Shown one piece after another: positions 42,475 through 54,176 of a stretch of DNA of 64,000 nucleotides (within the stretch, counting starts at the first letter, position 1; each line of letters opens with the position of its first letter). This DNA comes from Enterobacter cloacae. Its GTDB lineage: Bacteria; Pseudomonadota; Gammaproteobacteria; Enterobacterales; Enterobacteriaceae. The stretch lies in contig NZ_CP056117.1 in assembly GCF_013375935.1 (NCBI RefSeq), positions 186,001-250,000 of the forward strand, read 5' to 3'. Position numbers and translations under genes: made by a program. Below the pieces are notes generated by a model. That model searched no databases, had not been told where the DNA came from, and saw only the letters and a list, made by a program, of their open reading frames with translations.

Positions 42475-43826
42475 GTCCCGTTCTCCTGTAAAGCGTGCAC
42501 AACCTCTTCCATGGCGGCACTACGTGAACCTTTAACTAACACAGTCACAATCTGTTTTTCTGCAAGCAATGCCCTGAGGCGTTCGATCAGTGCAGTTTTA
42601 TCGGCAAAATGTTCGCCAACTTCACTGGCATCAGAGATGGCCTTGCTCAGCGTGCCCGCGCTCAATACGCGGTCAAGCCCTGCTGCTTTCGCCGCTTCGC
42701 CAACCTGAACATGGCAGGCTTCGCTTTCATCACCCAGCTCGGCCATATCGCCCACAACCATCACCCGATAGCCCGGCATCTCTGAAAGCACCTGCACGGC
42801 CGCGGTCATCGAGCCGACGTTGGCGTTGTACGAGTCGTCCAGCAGCAGCTTGTTTTCCGCCAGCGGGATTGGGAACAAACGCCCCGGCACGGCCTTCAGG
42901 TTCGCAAGCCCGTTTTTAATGGCATCGTGCTGCGCACCAACCGCCATTGAGAGCGCCGCCGCGGCAAGCGCATTGGCGATGTTATGGCGACCCGGCAACG
43001 GCAGCAGCACGTCAATGCCGCCCGTTGGGGTAACGAGGGTGAACTCGGTGCCACGTGACGTCACGTGAATATTGGTCGCCGTAAAATCGCTGTTTGCCGC
43101 ATTCGGTGAGAAGCGCCAGGTTTTGCGTGAACCAATGATGCTCTGCCAGTTCAGCCAGTCGTTGTTATCGGCATTCATAATGGCGATGCCGTCATCCGGC
43201 AGGCCGGTATAGATCTCGCCTTTCGCTTTCGCCACGCCTTCCAGCGAGCCGAAACCTTCGAGGTGTGCGGCCGCCAGGTTATTCACCAGAGCCGCTTCCG
43301 GGCGAGTCAGGCTCACGGTCCAGGCGATTTCGCCCTGATGGTTTGCCCCTAACTCAATCACCGCATATTCATGCTCGTTGGTCAGGCGGAGTAAGGTCAT
43401 CGGCACGCCGATGTCGTTATTGAGGTTGCCCGCCGTATAGAGAGTGTTACCGCACTGGCTAAGGATCGCCGCCGTCATCTCTTTAACGGAGGTTTTGCCC
43501 GATGAGCCGGTGAGCGCCACTACGCGGGTCGGCACCTGCTGGCGAACCCATGCTGCCAGTTCGCCGAACGCCAGGCGCGTATCTTTAACGACAACCTGCG
43601 GCAGATCGATATCAAGCTTGCGGCTGACCAGCAGCGCGCCCGCGCCGTTCTCTTTGGCCTGCTGCGCAAAATCGTGGGCGTCAAAACGCTCGCCCTTCAG
43701 CGCCACAAACAGGCAGCCCGCCGTCACTTTACGTGTATCCGTGGTCACGGCGTCAACGGTCAGATCGTTACCATGCAGCGCCCCCTGCAATACCGCAGCG
43801 GCCTGGCTTAACGTAATGCTAATCAT
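42468..43826 (-). CDS. murF: UDP-N-acetylmuramoyl-tripeptide--D-alanyl-D-alanine ligase
   Basis: MurF attaches the D-Ala-D-Ala dipeptide, the product of Ddl enzymes, to the UDP-MurNAc tripeptide. The 452 residues match E. coli. Features are the N-terminal substrate domain ([20 protein letters not shown]), the P-loop [33 protein letters not shown] and [20 protein letters not shown]. Because its substrate comes from Ddl, a ddlB loss would make it rely on another ligase such as DdlA. It overlaps murE by four bases. Confidence 0.97.
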   Translation of the reverse strand: MISITLSQAAAVLQGALHGNDLTVDAVTTDTRKVTAGCLFVALKGERFDAHDFAQQAKENGAGALLVSRKLDIDLPQVVVKDTRLAFGELAAWVRQQVPTRVVALTGSSGKTSVKEMTAAILSQCGNTLYTAGNLNNDIGVPMTLLRLTNEHEYAVIELGANHQGEIAWTVSLTRPEAALVNNLAAAHLEGFGSLEGVAKAKGEIYTGLPDDGIAIMNADNNDWLNWQSIIGSRKTWRFSPNAANSDFTATNIHVTSRGTEFTLVTPTGGIDVLLPLPGRHNIANALAAAALSMAVGAQHDAIKNGLANLKAVPGRLFPIPLAENKLLLDDSYNANVGSMTAAVQVLSEMPGYRVMVVGDMAELGDESEACHVQVGEAAKAAGLDRVLSAGTLSKAISDASEVGEHFADKTALIERLRALLAEKQIVTVLVKGSRSAAMEEVVHALQENGTC

Positions 43827-45310
43827 GCCACTACCCCCAGCAGACGCGCTGCCGTCACGCGGTCGGAATAATCCAGACGACGATTGCCTACTATCTGATA
43901 ATCTTCATGACCTTTACCCGCCAGCAGCACTACATCGTTTTCCTGCGCCTGCATAATGGCGTTAGTCACGGCTTCCGCACGGCCTTCCACCACGCGAGCG
44001 CGGCCTGCATCCAGCATTCCCGCCAGTATGTCGTTGATAATGGCACGAGGCTCTTCGGTGCGCGGGTTGTCATCGGTCACGACCGGAATATCCGCAAACT
44101 GCTCGGCAATCGCGCCCATCAGCGGACGTTTGCCCTTATCGCGATCGCCGCCGCAGCCAAACACGCACCAGAGCTTCCCGGCGCAGTGCAGACGCGCCGC
44201 TTCCAGCGCTTTTTCCAGCGCATCCGGCGTGTGGGCATAATCCACCACCACCGTCGGCTTGCCCGGCGCGCTGAACACTTCCATACGGCCACAGACCGGC
44301 TGCAGGCGCTCAGCGGTTTTCAGCAGATCCGCCATTGGGTAACCCAGCGCCAGCAGCGTCGCCAGCGCCAGCAGCAGGTTGCTGACGTTAAAAGCGCCCA
44401 TAAGACGACTTTCAATTTCACCTTCGCCCCAGGTGGAAGCAAAGCGAATCGTCGCGCCGCGGTCGTGGTAGTTCACCTCGACCGCCTTCAGCCAGCGGCC
44501 ATGGCAGTTCGGGTTAATGCGCTCTTCCATCGACACCGCCACCGCATCCGGCAGCTTTTCCAGCCAGCGGCGACCAACTTCGTCATCGGCGTTGATGATC
44601 GCCTGTCCGTGGTGGTGTGTGGAATAAAGCAGCCATTTCGCCGCTTCGTAGTGCTCCATATCACCGTGATAATCGAGGTGATCGCGGCTCAGGTTAGTGA
44701 ATACGGAGGCAGCAAACTTCAGGGCCGCCACGCGATGCTGTACCAGACCATGGGAAGATACTTCCATCGCCGCAAAGGTCGCCCCCTGCTCTGCAAGGCC
44801 CGCCAGCACGTGCTGCACGTCAACCGCAGAGCCGGTGGTATTTTCCGTTGGGCTTACCTTGCCCAGCAGACCATTACCTACGGTACCCATCACGGCTCCG
44901 GTTTCACCCAGTAGCTGCGCCCACTGCGCCATCAGCTGAGTGGTGGTGGTTTTCCCGTTTGTCCCGGTTACGCCAACCAGCCGTAGCTGGTCGGAAGGTT
45001 CGTTGTAAAAACGCCCTGCCAGCGCGGAGAGACGCTCGTTCAACTGGCTGAGATAGATGACCGGTACGCCGTGCATTTCACGGATCTCACCGTCTGTTGC
45101 CTCATCTTTAGCCTCAGCAATAATGGCAGCAACACCTTGCGCAATCGCCTGCGGGATATAACGACGCCCGTCCGCCTGATGACCAACCACCGCGACAAAA
45201 AGATCCCCAGCAGCCGCTACGCGGCTGTCCAGTACCATCTCTCGCAGTGCTCGCGCAGGTAGCATAGGCACCCACGGAGCAAGAAGGTCGCGCAAATTAC
45301 GATCTGCCAC
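43823..45310 (-). CDS. murE: UDP-MurNAc-L-Ala-D-Glu--meso-diaminopimelate ligase
   Basis: MurE adds the third amino acid, meso-diaminopimelate, to the stem peptide. The 495 residues match E. coli. The N-terminal [19 protein letters not shown], the P-loop [40 protein letters not shown] and [19 protein letters not shown] are present. The mDAP-specificity motif [12 protein letters not shown] confirms the diaminopimelate type. The start lies within the last 14 bases of ftsI. Confidence 0.97.
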   Translation of the reverse strand: MADRNLRDLLAPWVPMLPARALREMVLDSRVAAAGDLFVAVVGHQADGRRYIPQAIAQGVAAIIAEAKDEATDGEIREMHGVPVIYLSQLNERLSALAGRFYNEPSDQLRLVGVTGTNGKTTTTQLMAQWAQLLGETGAVMGTVGNGLLGKVSPTENTTGSAVDVQHVLAGLAEQGATFAAMEVSSHGLVQHRVAALKFAASVFTNLSRDHLDYHGDMEHYEAAKWLLYSTHHHGQAIINADDEVGRRWLEKLPDAVAVSMEERINPNCHGRWLKAVEVNYHDRGATIRFASTWGEGEIESRLMGAFNVSNLLLALATLLALGYPMADLLKTAERLQPVCGRMEVFSAPGKPTVVVDYAHTPDALEKALEAARLHCAGKLWCVFGCGGDRDKGKRPLMGAIAEQFADIPVVTDDNPRTEEPRAIINDILAGMLDAGRARVVEGRAEAVTNAIMQAQENDVVLLAGKGHEDYQIVGNRRLDYSDRVTAARLLGVVA

Positions 45311-47063
45311 CTGTTCCCTCGCCTTGATTAATTACAAATTCACTTTTTTCGCCCGTCGCCAGCGCATCTGGTTCAATGTTCATGGTGCGCAATACGCCGC
45401 CCATGATAGCCCCGAACACAGGCGCGGAAACGGCGCCGCCGTAGTATTTACCCGCCTGTGGATCGTTGATAACGACCACCAGCGCAAAACGCGGATTGCT
45501 TGCAGGCGCAACGCCCGCGGTATAGGCAATGTATTTGTTGATATAGCGGCCATCCGGCCCCACTTTCTTCGCTGTACCGGTTTTAATGGCGATACGATAG
45601 CCTTTAATCGCCGCCTTCACGCCGCCACCGCCCGGCAGCGCGACGCTTTCCATCATATGCACGACGGTACGAACGATAGATTCCGGGAAAATACGCTCGC
45701 CAGGAACCGGTGGATCAACTTTGGTAATCGACAGCGGGCGATAAATGCCATAGCTGCCGATCGTTGCGTAGACTCGCGCTAACTGTAACGGGGTTACCAT
45801 TAGCCCGTAGCCGAAAGAGAAGGTGGCCCTCTCTATGTCAGACCACCGTTGTTTTTGAGGATATAAGCCACTGCGTTCTCCGACCAACCCCAAATTGGTC
45901 GCCTTTCCCAGCCCAAAACGTGAGTAAGTTTCTACTAACGCTGAGGACGGCATCGCTAACGCCAGCTTTGAAACACCGACGTTACTCGACTTCTGTAAGA
46001 CCCCGGTCAGGGTCAGTTCGCTGTAACGGGCCACGTCTTTGATTTCATGGCCGTTAATGCGGTAAGGAATCGTATTCAGAACGGTACTTTCATTGACGAT
46101 GCCGCGCTGAAGCGCAGTCATCACCACCATAGGTTTTACCGTGGAGCCGGGTTCAAACACGTCGGTGATCGCCCGGTTACGCATCGCGTCTTTTGCGGTG
46201 CCGGTAAAGTTGTTCGGGTTATAGGAAGGGCTGTTGGCCATCGCCAGCACTTCGCCGGTACTGACATCCACCAGCACGGCGCTGCCGGATTCCGCCTTGT
46301 TAAAGGCCACGGCGTTGTTCAGCTCGCGGTAAACCAGCGCCTGCAGGCGCTCGTCGATACTCAGGGCCAGGTTGTGCGCGGCCTGGCTGTCAGTAGAAGA
46401 GATATCTTCAATGACGCGACCATAGCGATCTTTACGTACAATGCGCTCGCCGGGCTGGCCTGTTAGCCACTTGTCGAAGCTTTTCTCAACGCCTTCAATC
46501 CCCTGACTATCCACGTTGGTAAAGCCGATGAGGTGAGCGGTTACTTCGCCGGAAGGATAGTAACGGCGTGATTCCTCACGAAGATGAATTCCCGGCAGCT
46601 TCAGTTTTTTAATGTAGTCGGCCATGTCAGGGTTGACCTGACGCGCCAGATAGATAAAGCGCCCTTTCGGGTTGGCGTTAACGCGCGAAGCCAGCTGATC
46701 CAGCGGCATTTTCAACGCGTCTGAGAGCGCCTTCCAGCGGTTATCAAGGGTGATCCCGCCTGCATCGTGCAGCTCTTTCGGATCGGCCCAGATCGCCTTC
46801 ACCGGCACGCTCACCGCCAGCGGACGGCCAGAACGATCGGTGATCATCCCGCGGGAGGTAGAAACTTCCTGTACGCGCAGTGAACGCATATCCCCCTGGC
46901 GCACCAGCATGTCAGGGGCGATGATTTGTAGCCACGCCACGCGACCCAGCAGAAAACCCAGCGCCAGTAAAATGCAGCCGCAAAGCAACGCAAAACGCCA
47001 ACTGACAAAGTTGGCCTGTTCTTCCTGGCGTTTTGGTTTTAGCGTTTTTGCCGCTGCTTTCAT
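45297..47063 (-). CDS. ftsI: Peptidoglycan transpeptidase PBP3 (FtsI)
   Basis: FtsI is the septum-specific transpeptidase, target of aztreonam and cephalexin, that crosslinks glycan made by FtsW. The 588 residues match E. coli. A cytosolic tail and one membrane helix ([21 protein letters not shown]) precede the pedestal domain. The catalytic serine motif is [12 protein letters not shown], then the SSN motif ([14 protein letters not shown]) and [12 protein letters not shown]. The pre-protein C-terminus ([20 protein letters not shown]) resembles the E. coli segment cleaved by Prc. It lies 15 bases after ftsL. Confidence 0.97.
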   Translation of the reverse strand: MKAAAKTLKPKRQEEQANFVSWRFALLCGCILLALGFLLGRVAWLQIIAPDMLVRQGDMRSLRVQEVSTSRGMITDRSGRPLAVSVPVKAIWADPKELHDAGGITLDNRWKALSDALKMPLDQLASRVNANPKGRFIYLARQVNPDMADYIKKLKLPGIHLREESRRYYPSGEVTAHLIGFTNVDSQGIEGVEKSFDKWLTGQPGERIVRKDRYGRVIEDISSTDSQAAHNLALSIDERLQALVYRELNNAVAFNKAESGSAVLVDVSTGEVLAMANSPSYNPNNFTGTAKDAMRNRAITDVFEPGSTVKPMVVMTALQRGIVNESTVLNTIPYRINGHEIKDVARYSELTLTGVLQKSSNVGVSKLALAMPSSALVETYSRFGLGKATNLGLVGERSGLYPQKQRWSDIERATFSFGYGLMVTPLQLARVYATIGSYGIYRPLSITKVDPPVPGERIFPESIVRTVVHMMESVALPGGGGVKAAIKGYRIAIKTGTAKKVGPDGRYINKYIAYTAGVAPASNPRFALVVVINDPQAGKYYGGAVSAPVFGAIMGGVLRTMNIEPDALATGEKSEFVINQGEGTGGRS

Positions 47064-47078
47064 GCGTCGCGTTTTCCC

Positions 47079-47444
47079 TTATTTTTGTACTACGATATTT
47101 TCCTGCGAAGGATCAACATGCTGTAACTGCAGTTTTTCCGTTGCGATCCGTTCAACCCGGCTGTGATCGCCGAGCGCGTTCTCTTCAAGGATCAGGTTTC
47201 GCCATTCAATATCCAGCGCATCGCGTTCCAGTACCATCTGTTCACGCTGCGCAGTTAATAAACGGGTATGGTGAGCGGTCGTAACCACCATGACTGCCGT
47301 CACAATGATGCAAATGAACAGGCAGAGTGGCAGCTTCCCAAACCGCAAAAGATCGTCGCCGATCACGCCAGGCAAGGCATGGCGCTCGTTGCTTCCTAAC
47401 GATCCCTTAACTTTGCTTAGGGTCTCTGTCACTCTGCCGATCAT
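47079..47444 (-). CDS. ftsL: Cell division protein FtsL
   Basis: FtsL is a small bitopic protein that binds FtsB and FtsQ and activates FtsWI. The 121 residues have a cytosolic N-terminus ([20 protein letters not shown]), a membrane helix (about 37-57, [21 protein letters not shown]) and a periplasmic coiled coil ([20 protein letters not shown]). The start overlaps the rsmH stop by four bases. Confidence 0.96.
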   Translation of the reverse strand: MIGRVTETLSKVKGSLGSNERHALPGVIGDDLLRFGKLPLCLFICIIVTAVMVVTTAHHTRLLTAQREQMVLERDALDIEWRNLILEENALGDHSRVERIATEKLQLQHVDPSQENIVVQK

Positions 47445-48382
47445 GCGTTCGTCCTCTCTGCAATACGCAGCACTGAACTACGGGCACGTGGATTCTCTGC
47501 CACCTCTTCTTCGCCCGGCATCAACTTGCCTAATGCTCGCAGCTGACGGCCACCCAGCTTCCTGAGCTGTTCTTCCGTCATCGGCAGCCCCGCCGGAACC
47601 TGAGGACCGCGGCTCTGTTCACGCATGAAGCGTTTCACAATGCGGTCTTCCAGCGAATGGAAGCTGATGATGGATAACCGCCCACCCGGGGCCAGCACGT
47701 CGAGCGAGCTTTTTAGCGCCAGCTCTATTTCCTCCAGTTCACTGTTTACCCAGATACGAACCGCCTGGAAGGTGCGGGTCGCGGGATGTTTGTGCTTATC
47801 CTTCACCGGCGTTGCCGCCGCGATCACTTCAGCCAGCTCTTTGGTGCGGGTCATTGGCTCAATGCGGTTGCGCTCAACGATGGCGCGGGCAATACGTTTG
47901 CCGAAGCGCTCTTCACCGAAGGTTTTGATCACCCAGGCGATATCCGCTTCGTCAGCAGTTTGTAACCACTCAGCGGCAGACTGGCCGCGTGTCGGATCCA
48001 TGCGCATATCCAGCGGGCCATCGCGCATAAAGGAGAAGCCGCGTTCAGCATCATCAAGCTGTGGTGAAGAGACGCCGAGATCGAGCAGAATCCCGTCGAT
48101 CTTGCCGGTCAGGCCGCGCTCAGCAACGTAATCCGCGAGCGCAGAAAAAGGTCCATGCACGATGGAAAAGCGAGGGTCATCGATGGTTTGCGCAACGGCA
48201 ATTGCCTGCGGGTCGCGGTCAATTGCCAGCAGGCGTCCTTCCGCTCCAAGCTGAGAGAGGATTAAACGCGAGTGACCACCGCGACCAAAAGTGCCATCAA
48301 TATAGATGCCGTCCGGACGAATATTCAGGCCGTTAACGGCCTCATCCAGCAGCACCGTTGTATGTTTATAATTTTCCATCAT
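47441..48382 (-). CDS. rsmH: 16S rRNA m4C1402 methyltransferase
   Basis: RsmH (MraW) methylates N4 of C1402 in the decoding centre of 16S rRNA. The 313 residues match E. coli. The SAM-binding motif is [20 protein letters not shown], with [36 protein letters not shown] and the C-terminal [13 protein letters not shown]. It lies two bases after mraZ and overlaps ftsL by four, at the head of the cluster. Confidence 0.97.
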   Translation of the reverse strand: MMENYKHTTVLLDEAVNGLNIRPDGIYIDGTFGRGGHSRLILSQLGAEGRLLAIDRDPQAIAVAQTIDDPRFSIVHGPFSALADYVAERGLTGKIDGILLDLGVSSPQLDDAERGFSFMRDGPLDMRMDPTRGQSAAEWLQTADEADIAWVIKTFGEERFGKRIARAIVERNRIEPMTRTKELAEVIAAATPVKDKHKHPATRTFQAVRIWVNSELEEIELALKSSLDVLAPGGRLSIISFHSLEDRIVKRFMREQSRGPQVPAGLPMTEEQLRKLGGRQLRALGKLMPGEEEVAENPRARSSVLRIAERTNA

Positions 48383-48384
48383 AT

Positions 48385-48843
48385 TTATAGAGACAAGTCC
48401 TGCAGCCGTTCCGATAATGTTGCGGAATCAGACTGCTCAGCGTCGATATCTTCCTTGACCTGTTGATACCAGGTCGTTTCGTCCCACAGTTCAAACTTGT
48501 TGAACTGCCCGACCAGCATCACTTCTTTGGTCAGACCGGCATGTTGCCGCAGCACGGGCGCAATCAGTAATCGCCCTGCGCTATCCATCTGACACTCACT
48601 GGCATGTCCCAATAACAGTCGCTGCACGCGACGTTCCTGCGGGTTCATGCTCGACAGTCGCGACAGCTTTTGCTCAATGATTTCCCATTCAGGCAAAGGG
48701 TAAAGCAGCAGGCAGGGGGAGTTGATGTCAATGGTGCAAACCAGTTGACCCGAAGCGTTCTCAATCAGCTGGTCGCGGTATCGGGTTGGTACCGATAAAC
48801 GCCCTTTGCTGTCGAGATTGACTAACGTTGCTCCACGGAACAT
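48385..48843 (-). CDS. mraZ: Transcriptional regulator MraZ
   Basis: MraZ is a ring-forming AbrB-like DNA-binding protein that represses its own operon. The 152 residues start at ATG 48843 ([20 protein letters not shown]), chosen over an in-frame upstream start because of family length and the GGAGGGG ribosome site. Two MraZ repeats each carry a DxxGR box: [18 protein letters not shown] and [18 protein letters not shown]. Its binding repeats lie just upstream (48862-48886). It is the first gene of the division cluster. Confidence 0.96.
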   Translation of the reverse strand: MFRGATLVNLDSKGRLSVPTRYRDQLIENASGQLVCTIDINSPCLLLYPLPEWEIIEQKLSRLSSMNPQERRVQRLLLGHASECQMDSAGRLLIAPVLRQHAGLTKEVMLVGQFNKFELWDETTWYQQVKEDIDAEQSDSATLSERLQDLSL

Positions 48844-48861
48844 ACCAGCCTCACCCCTCCT

Positions 48862-48886
48862 CACCACTTTAACCCACAAATTCCCA
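48862..48886 (-). promoter_or_regulatory. MraZ-binding repeats
   Basis: On the minus strand TGGGA, TGGGT and TGGTG follow one another at exact 10-base intervals (+ strand 48882-48886, 48872-48876, 48862-48866). This matches the known MraZ site of three TGGGN repeats with five-base spacers. It lies about 20 bases upstream of the mraZ start and would mediate autorepression of the cluster. Confidence 0.85.
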
Positions 48887-49434
48887 CCTGAAGGAGTTTA
48901 CGGAGCGAGGGAAAAGCTTGTCAAGCCAGGACTCTCTCTATACGAACCCGAAAGTACCGTATTTACAGAGGCCGAGTGACCTGGTTAATAACTACACAAC
49001 TGGCGAGGCAAAATTAACGTTATGAATATTTGTAAGAAAAAAACCGAATATGCACACGAGCGTTAAGACTCACTCAATATCATCGCAGGGAAATATAAAG
49101 TGTCAGTTTGCGACGCGGGCAGCATTTTAAGGCATATTGACCGGGGATAACAGCACCAGATTAACCGCAAGGCGATATGGATTCGTTCGCGAGCATTGCG
49201 GCCTGAAGGGGGGATCAAAAACGGCTGAATATTCATCGTCCGGCGCCTGTTTGTAACAAAACAATACAAAGATAAGCCGGTTAAAATTTATAAATGCTCT
49301 TTTTAAGGCCGAAATAGAGGCAAAAAAAATAGCAGCCTATGAATCGTAGAGATAAATCCTAATTTTTATCCGGGAATTATTTTCGCAATAACCGCGCAGC
49401 AAAAGGGGCAGTTTTCACCGCCCCTGAGGAAATA
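48887..49434. other. mraZ-cra intergenic region
   Basis: About 550 bases without a clear gene. The mraZ promoter should lie near 48890-48960. DNA from 48960 to 49060 and 49250 to 49380 is AT-rich. A frame on the minus strand (49063-49236) could encode MNIQPFLIPPSGRNARERIH and 37 more residues, but has no good ribosome site. I suspect it belongs to a dispersed intergenic sequence rather than a gene. No strong terminator for cra was seen. Confidence 0.45.
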
Positions 49435-50439
49435 TTAATGGCGGCTTAAAATTCCGCGCCGGTAGAGATTACGTTTGATACGGGTAAGCCCTGGTTTCGG
49501 CTTACGGGGTTCATCAAGGCTTGCCAGAACGATCTCCAGCACCCGCTCGGCGACATCGCGGTGACGTTGGGCCACGGCCAGCACCGGACACTGCAGGAAA
49601 TCGAGCAGTTCGTTATCGCCGAAGGTTGCAATCGCCAGGTCGGATGGCAGCTTGCCGTCACGACGTAACGTAACGTCCATCACCCCCTGCAACAGAGCAA
49701 ACGAGGTGGTAAACAACGCCTGCGGCATCGGGTGCGTTTCCAGCCACTTCTCGAACAGCTGAGCTGCCGCTTCGCGCTCATAGCTGTTGGCATACAGATA
49801 ATGAACCTCACGCGGATCGTCTTTCCAGGCGGTACGGAAGCCCTGCTCGCGCAGGAAGCTTACGGAAAGTTCAGGTAACGCACCGAGATAGAGCACCGTT
49901 TCAGCCGGGAAGGTTCGTAACTCGGCGGCGAGCATTTCAGCATCATCCTGATCGGCACCCACTACGCTTGTGAAGTGTTCACGGTCGAGCGCCCGGTCCA
50001 GCGCCACTATCGGGAACGGATCGTTCGCCCAGCGCTGGTAGAAAGGATGCTCCGGCGGTAGGGAGGTCGAGACGATAATGGCATCAACCTGACGTTGCAG
50101 CAGATGCTCAATGCAGCGCATCTCGTTGTCGGGCTGATCCTCAGAGCAGGCGATCAGCAGCTGATAGCCGCGCTGGCGAGCCTGACGTTCCAGATAGTTG
50201 GCGATGCGGGTATAGCTGGTATTCTCCAGATCCGGGATCACCAGGCCGATAGAGCGGGTGCGCCCGGCACGTAAACCTGCGGCGACAGCATTGGGATGGT
50301 AATTATGCTCACGCACGACTGCCATCACTTTTTCAACGGTCTTATCGCTGACGCGGTACTGCTTTGCTTTACCGTTAATCACATAGCTGGCCGTGGTTCT
50401 CGACACGCCGGCGAGCCGGGCGATTTCATCCAGTTTCAC
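49435..50439 (-). CDS. cra: Catabolite repressor/activator Cra (FruR)
   Basis: Cra is a LacI-family regulator that senses fructose 1-phosphate (and fructose 1,6-bisphosphate) and shifts carbon flow between glycolysis and gluconeogenesis. The 334 residues match E. coli nearly throughout. The helix-turn-helix and hinge are [20 protein letters not shown] and [16 protein letters not shown]. The periplasmic-binding-protein-like effector domain follows ([50 protein letters not shown]). The start is GTG at 50439 behind GAGGGGCAATT. It is a single gene downstream of ilvIH. Confidence 0.97.
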   Translation of the reverse strand: MKLDEIARLAGVSRTTASYVINGKAKQYRVSDKTVEKVMAVVREHNYHPNAVAAGLRAGRTRSIGLVIPDLENTSYTRIANYLERQARQRGYQLLIACSEDQPDNEMRCIEHLLQRQVDAIIVSTSLPPEHPFYQRWANDPFPIVALDRALDREHFTSVVGADQDDAEMLAAELRTFPAETVLYLGALPELSVSFLREQGFRTAWKDDPREVHYLYANSYEREAAAQLFEKWLETHPMPQALFTTSFALLQGVMDVTLRRDGKLPSDLAIATFGDNELLDFLQCPVLAVAQRHRDVAERVLEIVLASLDEPRKPKPGLTRIKRNLYRRGILSRH

Positions 50440-50448
50440 AATTGCCCC

Positions 50449-50505
50449 TCAAAAAAAGAAAAGAGTCCATGGCCCTGTCAAGGTTATGGTTAAATCTTTT
50501 AACAT
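50449..50505 (-). CDS. Possible cra leader peptide
   Basis: An 18-codon frame (MLKDLTITLTGPWTLFFF) ends in TGA that overlaps the cra ribosome site. E. coli has a short leader (FruL) at this position, but I see no clear sequence similarity. Position is the only support. Confidence 0.2.
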   Translation of the reverse strand: MLKDLTITLTGPWTLFFF

Positions 50506-50564
50506 CTAAACGCAGAATAGCCTTCACGGCAACCGCTTTTGTCTGCGTTATCGGCGGATTACGC

Positions 50565-50595
50565 AAAAAAAAGCCCGGCGTTAACGACCGGGCTG
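50565..50595 (-). terminator. Intrinsic terminator after ilvH
   Basis: On the minus strand CAGCCCGGTCGTTAACGCCG followed by GGCTTTTTTTT gives a strong AGCCCGG/CCGGGCT stem with a long U run, 24 bases after the ilvH stop. Confidence 0.9.
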
Positions 50596-50618
50596 AAAGA
50601 GGCGAACCTTTTGCGCAA

Positions 50619-51110
50619 CTAACGCATGATTTTATCGCCGCGCGACAGGCCAACCACGCCAGAGCGCGCAACTTCAACAATCTTTGCCACATCCCGGACT
50701 GACGCCAGGAACGCGTCCAGCTTATCGCTCGTACCCGCAAGCTGAACGGTATATATAGAAGGGGTGACGTCAATAATCTGCCCGCGGAAGATATCCGTGT
50801 TGCGTTTGACCTCTTCCCGGCCGTAACCGCTGGCCTGAATTTTCACCAGCATAACTTCACGTTCAACGTAAGCGCCCTGCCCCAACTCGCTGACGCGCAA
50901 CACATCCACCAGCTTGTGCAGCTGCTTTTCGATCTGCTCAAGCACTTTCGCATCGCCCACGGTCTGGATGGTCATCCGGGAGAGCGTAGGGTCATCGGTC
51001 GGAGCGACGGTCAGGCTTTCAATGTTATAGCCGCGCTGGGCAAAAAGGCCAATAACGCGCGACAGTGCGCCCGACTCATTTTCCAGTAATACAGATAATA
51101 TCCGGCGCAT
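50619..51110 (-). CDS. ilvH: Acetolactate synthase III regulatory subunit
   Basis: IlvH binds valine and inhibits the IlvI catalytic subunit. The 163 residues start with the ACT domain ([38 protein letters not shown]) and end with the C-terminal activation domain. The start lies one base after the ilvI stop, so the two subunits are made together. Confidence 0.96.
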   Translation of the reverse strand: MRRILSVLLENESGALSRVIGLFAQRGYNIESLTVAPTDDPTLSRMTIQTVGDAKVLEQIEKQLHKLVDVLRVSELGQGAYVEREVMLVKIQASGYGREEVKRNTDIFRGQIIDVTPSIYTVQLAGTSDKLDAFLASVRDVAKIVEVARSGVVGLSRGDKIMR

Positions 51111-51111
51111 A

Positions 51112-52836
51112 TCAGGTTCTCTCCGTTTTGCTTAACCACATTTCATCCATGCCGCCGCCGCGAATATGCATCGGATAAACGTGTTCCGTGCCGTCAACGA
51201 TAACGTCCATGAAAACGAGGCGATTATTTTTAACGTGCGCAAGCGCTTCGGCGAGCTTTGCTTCCAGCTCTGACGGTTCCGTTACCCGCATGCCAACGTG
51301 GCCGTAGGCTTCAGCCAGACGCACGAAGTCCGGAAGCGACTTCATATAAGACTGAGAGTGGCGGCCGGAATAAATCATATCCTGCCACTGCTTCACCATG
51401 CCGAGATAGCCGTTATTCAGGTTCAGCACCAGCACCGGCAGCTCATATTGCAGCGCGGTAGAAAGCTCCTGAATATTCATCTGAATACTGCCGTCCCCCG
51501 TAACGCAAATTACCGTTTCGTTCGGCAGAGCCAGCTTCACTCCCAGCGCAGCGGGCAGGCCAAAGCCCATCGTGCCCAACCCGCCTGAGTTGATCCAGCG
51601 ACGCGGTTTATCAAACGGGTAATACAGCGCAGCAAACATCTGGTGCTGGCCCACGTCTGAGGTCACATAGGCATCGCCGTTGGTCAGACGCCAGATCGTT
51701 TCGATCACCGCCTGCGGCTTAATGCTCTCACTTTGGGTGTCGTAGTTCAGGCGCTGACGGCTACGCCACTGCTCAATCTGCTGCCACCAGTCGCGTATCT
51801 CATCCAGCGGTTGGGTCGCGGTCTCTTGCGCCAGAAGATCAAGCATCTGATCCAGTACCTGCCGGGCATCCCCCACGATCGGCACATCCGCCGGTACCGT
51901 TTTGGAGATAGACGTAGGATCGATATCAATGTGCAGCACCGTCGCGTTCGGACAGTATTTCGCCAGGTTATTGGTGGTGCGATCGTCAAAACGCACCCCG
52001 ACGGCAAAAATCACATCAGAATTGTGCATCGTCATGTTGGCTTCGTAGGTGCCGTGCATGCCCAGCATGCCCAGCGCCTGACGGTGGGTAGCCGGAAATG
52101 CCCCCAGCCCCATCAGCGATGACGCCACAGGGAGATTAAGCTTCTCAATCAGGTCGCGTAGCTGCGTTTCACAGGCGGCATTAACGGCGCCGCCCCCGAC
52201 GTAGACCACGGGTTTTTTCGCTGCCAACAGCGTTTGCAGCGCGCGCTTAATCTGGCCCTTGTGCCCTTGCGTCGTCGGATTGTAAGAGCGCATGCTGACC
52301 GACTCCGGCCACAGGTACGGCAGCTTATTGGCCGGGTTGAGAATGTCTTTCGGCAGATCGACCACTACCGGCCCGGGACGACCGCTGGCGGCCAGCCAGA
52401 AGGCTTTTTTCAGTACCCCAGGAATGTCTTCAGTCTGCTTCACCAGGAAGCTGTGCTTCACGACCGGGCGTGAAATCCCCACCATGTCGCACTCCTGAAA
52501 TGCATCGTAGCCAATCAGCGACGTCGCAACCTGTCCGGAGAGAATGACCAGCGGAATGGAGTCCATATAGGCAGTCGCAATGCCGGTAATGGCATTCGTC
52601 GCCCCCGGGCCGGAAGTGACCAGCACCACCCCAACTTCACCCGTGGCGCGCGCCAGGCCGTCAGCCATGTGCACGGCAGCCTGTTCATGACGCACCAGAA
52701 CATGATCAATCCCGCCCACCGTGTGCAGTGCGTCATAAATATCAAGAACCGCACCTCCGGGGTAGCCGAACACCTGCTTCACGCCCTGATCGATAAGCGA
52801 TCGGACGACCATTTCCGCGCCAGACAACATCTCCAT
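51112..52836 (-). CDS. ilvI: Acetolactate synthase III catalytic subunit
   Basis: IlvI is a thiamine-diphosphate enzyme that makes acetolactate or acetohydroxybutyrate for valine, leucine and isoleucine. The 574 residues match E. coli. The N-terminal [16 protein letters not shown] with catalytic Glu in [20 protein letters not shown] is followed by the central FAD-binding domain. The TPP motif is [20 protein letters not shown] with [12 protein letters not shown]. Expression in E. coli depends on Lrp. The operon runs ilvI-ilvH. Confidence 0.97.
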   Translation of the reverse strand: MEMLSGAEMVVRSLIDQGVKQVFGYPGGAVLDIYDALHTVGGIDHVLVRHEQAAVHMADGLARATGEVGVVLVTSGPGATNAITGIATAYMDSIPLVILSGQVATSLIGYDAFQECDMVGISRPVVKHSFLVKQTEDIPGVLKKAFWLAASGRPGPVVVDLPKDILNPANKLPYLWPESVSMRSYNPTTQGHKGQIKRALQTLLAAKKPVVYVGGGAVNAACETQLRDLIEKLNLPVASSLMGLGAFPATHRQALGMLGMHGTYEANMTMHNSDVIFAVGVRFDDRTTNNLAKYCPNATVLHIDIDPTSISKTVPADVPIVGDARQVLDQMLDLLAQETATQPLDEIRDWWQQIEQWRSRQRLNYDTQSESIKPQAVIETIWRLTNGDAYVTSDVGQHQMFAALYYPFDKPRRWINSGGLGTMGFGLPAALGVKLALPNETVICVTGDGSIQMNIQELSTALQYELPVLVLNLNNGYLGMVKQWQDMIYSGRHSQSYMKSLPDFVRLAEAYGHVGMRVTEPSELEAKLAEALAHVKNNRLVFMDVIVDGTEHVYPMHIRGGGMDEMWLSKTERT

Positions 52837-53171
52837 GCTTCGCCTCCAGGCTTTTGTTATAGACGGTTGCAGAATTCAATTTCCGCGCCGTCTTCTGACA
52901 GGGTAATCCCGTCTTATAATTTGCAGAGTGATTGATACCTTAACCGCTCGTTATGAGGCAGGCAATTAGCAAGCGAGAAGCGAAAAAAGAGGTTAAAAGC
53001 AGAAAAAACAGCTGCCTGGCACAAATATGGTGAATTCAACTGAAATGAAGGAAGGTGGTGATTATTCATTTTTCAAAAAGGGGATGAATCAGGAAATCAT
53101 CTATTTTTGAGCCTTCTTGAACTTCTGAAAAAAATGACATCAGAACAAAATAGCGTAAGCGTGAAAAACAA
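52837..53171 (-). promoter_or_regulatory. ilvIH upstream control region
   Basis: This 335-base, increasingly AT-rich gap should hold the ilvIH promoter and upstream Lrp sites, as in E. coli. I can point only to the base composition (especially 52980-53160) and not to exact sites. No gene is seen. Confidence 0.5.
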
Positions 53172-53173
53172 CA

Positions 53174-53205
53174 GAATAAACCGCACATCCTCTTGCGGTT
53201 TATTC
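53174..53205 (-). terminator. Perfect 12-bp hairpin after leuO
   Basis: GAATAAACCGCA and TGCGGTTTATTC are perfect inverted arms around eight bases, just after the leuO stop. On the minus strand the stem is followed by TGTTGTTTTTC, a partial U tract. Confidence 0.75.
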
Positions 53206-53213
53206 TCGCAGGG

Positions 53214-54176
53214 TTATCGACGACAGATATTAATCAGCAGCTCTTCCATCCACTGGTGTCCCTTATCCCGGCCCGCGGCTTCGTGCCATGAAAGGTAACA
53301 GGTACGGCTATTAAGCTTAAGCGGCAAAGGGAGAATTTGCAGGCTCAGCGATTCAGAGAACTCTTCCGCAAGCCAGCGCGGGGCAATCGCGACCAGCTGC
53401 GTTTGCGAGACGACGTTTAATACGCTTACCATCGCCATTCCCTGATAGGCCACGCTCGCCTGCTTATCGGCCGTGTCATACCACGGCTGACTAAATGAGG
53501 CATATCTGTCGAGGGCAACAACGGCATGCTGTTCGCTGTAAACATCACTTTCACGCAGCGGTGAATTCATGCGTGGATGTTTTTTACTGGCAACCAGCAC
53601 CATTTCATCTTTGAACAAAGGAACGCAGGAAAATTCAGGACGTCGAAACTCCTCATACCCCAGAACGAACTCCGTTTCCTGATAACGAAGCTGATGTTCG
53701 GTGTTTTGATTTAATGATGATTTAAAAACGAGATGAATATTTGGCGCAATTTCTTCAACTTTATTATATATAACAGACGTCAAATAATTGTCTAACGGGC
53801 TGCACACGCAAAGGTGGAAGACACGCTCGCTGCTCAGCGGTTCAAAGCCCGATCCCGGCAGCTCATTTTGGACCAACTGTAGCGCCTGGCGGATAGAACC
53901 GAATAGCTGGAAGGCACGCGCGGTGGGCTGAATCCCTCTTCCGTAACGCACAAATAACTCGTCGTTAAACATCACTTTAAGACGGGCTACGGCATTACTG
54001 ACGGCAGGTTGAGACATCCCCAGAGATTGTGCTGCTCGCGTAATATTCTGTTCCTGCATAACTGCATCAAAAACAGTCAACAGGTTAAGATCCACCGTGC
54101 GTAACTGAGGCTTAACCCCATCATAAGACTGAGGTTGGTTAATATTATTTTCTGGCATTTCTGACTCCACTGTCAC
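53214..54176 (-). CDS. leuO: LysR-type regulator LeuO
   Basis: LeuO is a LysR-type regulator that antagonises H-NS silencing and controls stress, CRISPR and virulence genes in relatives. The frame has 320 residues, slightly longer than E. coli LeuO. A short N-terminal tail ([20 protein letters not shown]) precedes the winged helix-turn-helix ([40 protein letters not shown]). The effector domain follows. An internal ATG (MPENN, residue 8) could be the true start, giving 313 residues. It sits divergent from leuLABCD, between ilvIH and leu, as in E. coli. Confidence 0.94.
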   Translation of the reverse strand: MTVESEMPENNINQPQSYDGVKPQLRTVDLNLLTVFDAVMQEQNITRAAQSLGMSQPAVSNAVARLKVMFNDELFVRYGRGIQPTARAFQLFGSIRQALQLVQNELPGSGFEPLSSERVFHLCVCSPLDNYLTSVIYNKVEEIAPNIHLVFKSSLNQNTEHQLRYQETEFVLGYEEFRRPEFSCVPLFKDEMVLVASKKHPRMNSPLRESDVYSEQHAVVALDRYASFSQPWYDTADKQASVAYQGMAMVSVLNVVSQTQLVAIAPRWLAEEFSESLSLQILPLPLKLNSRTCYLSWHEAAGRDKGHQWMEELLINICRR

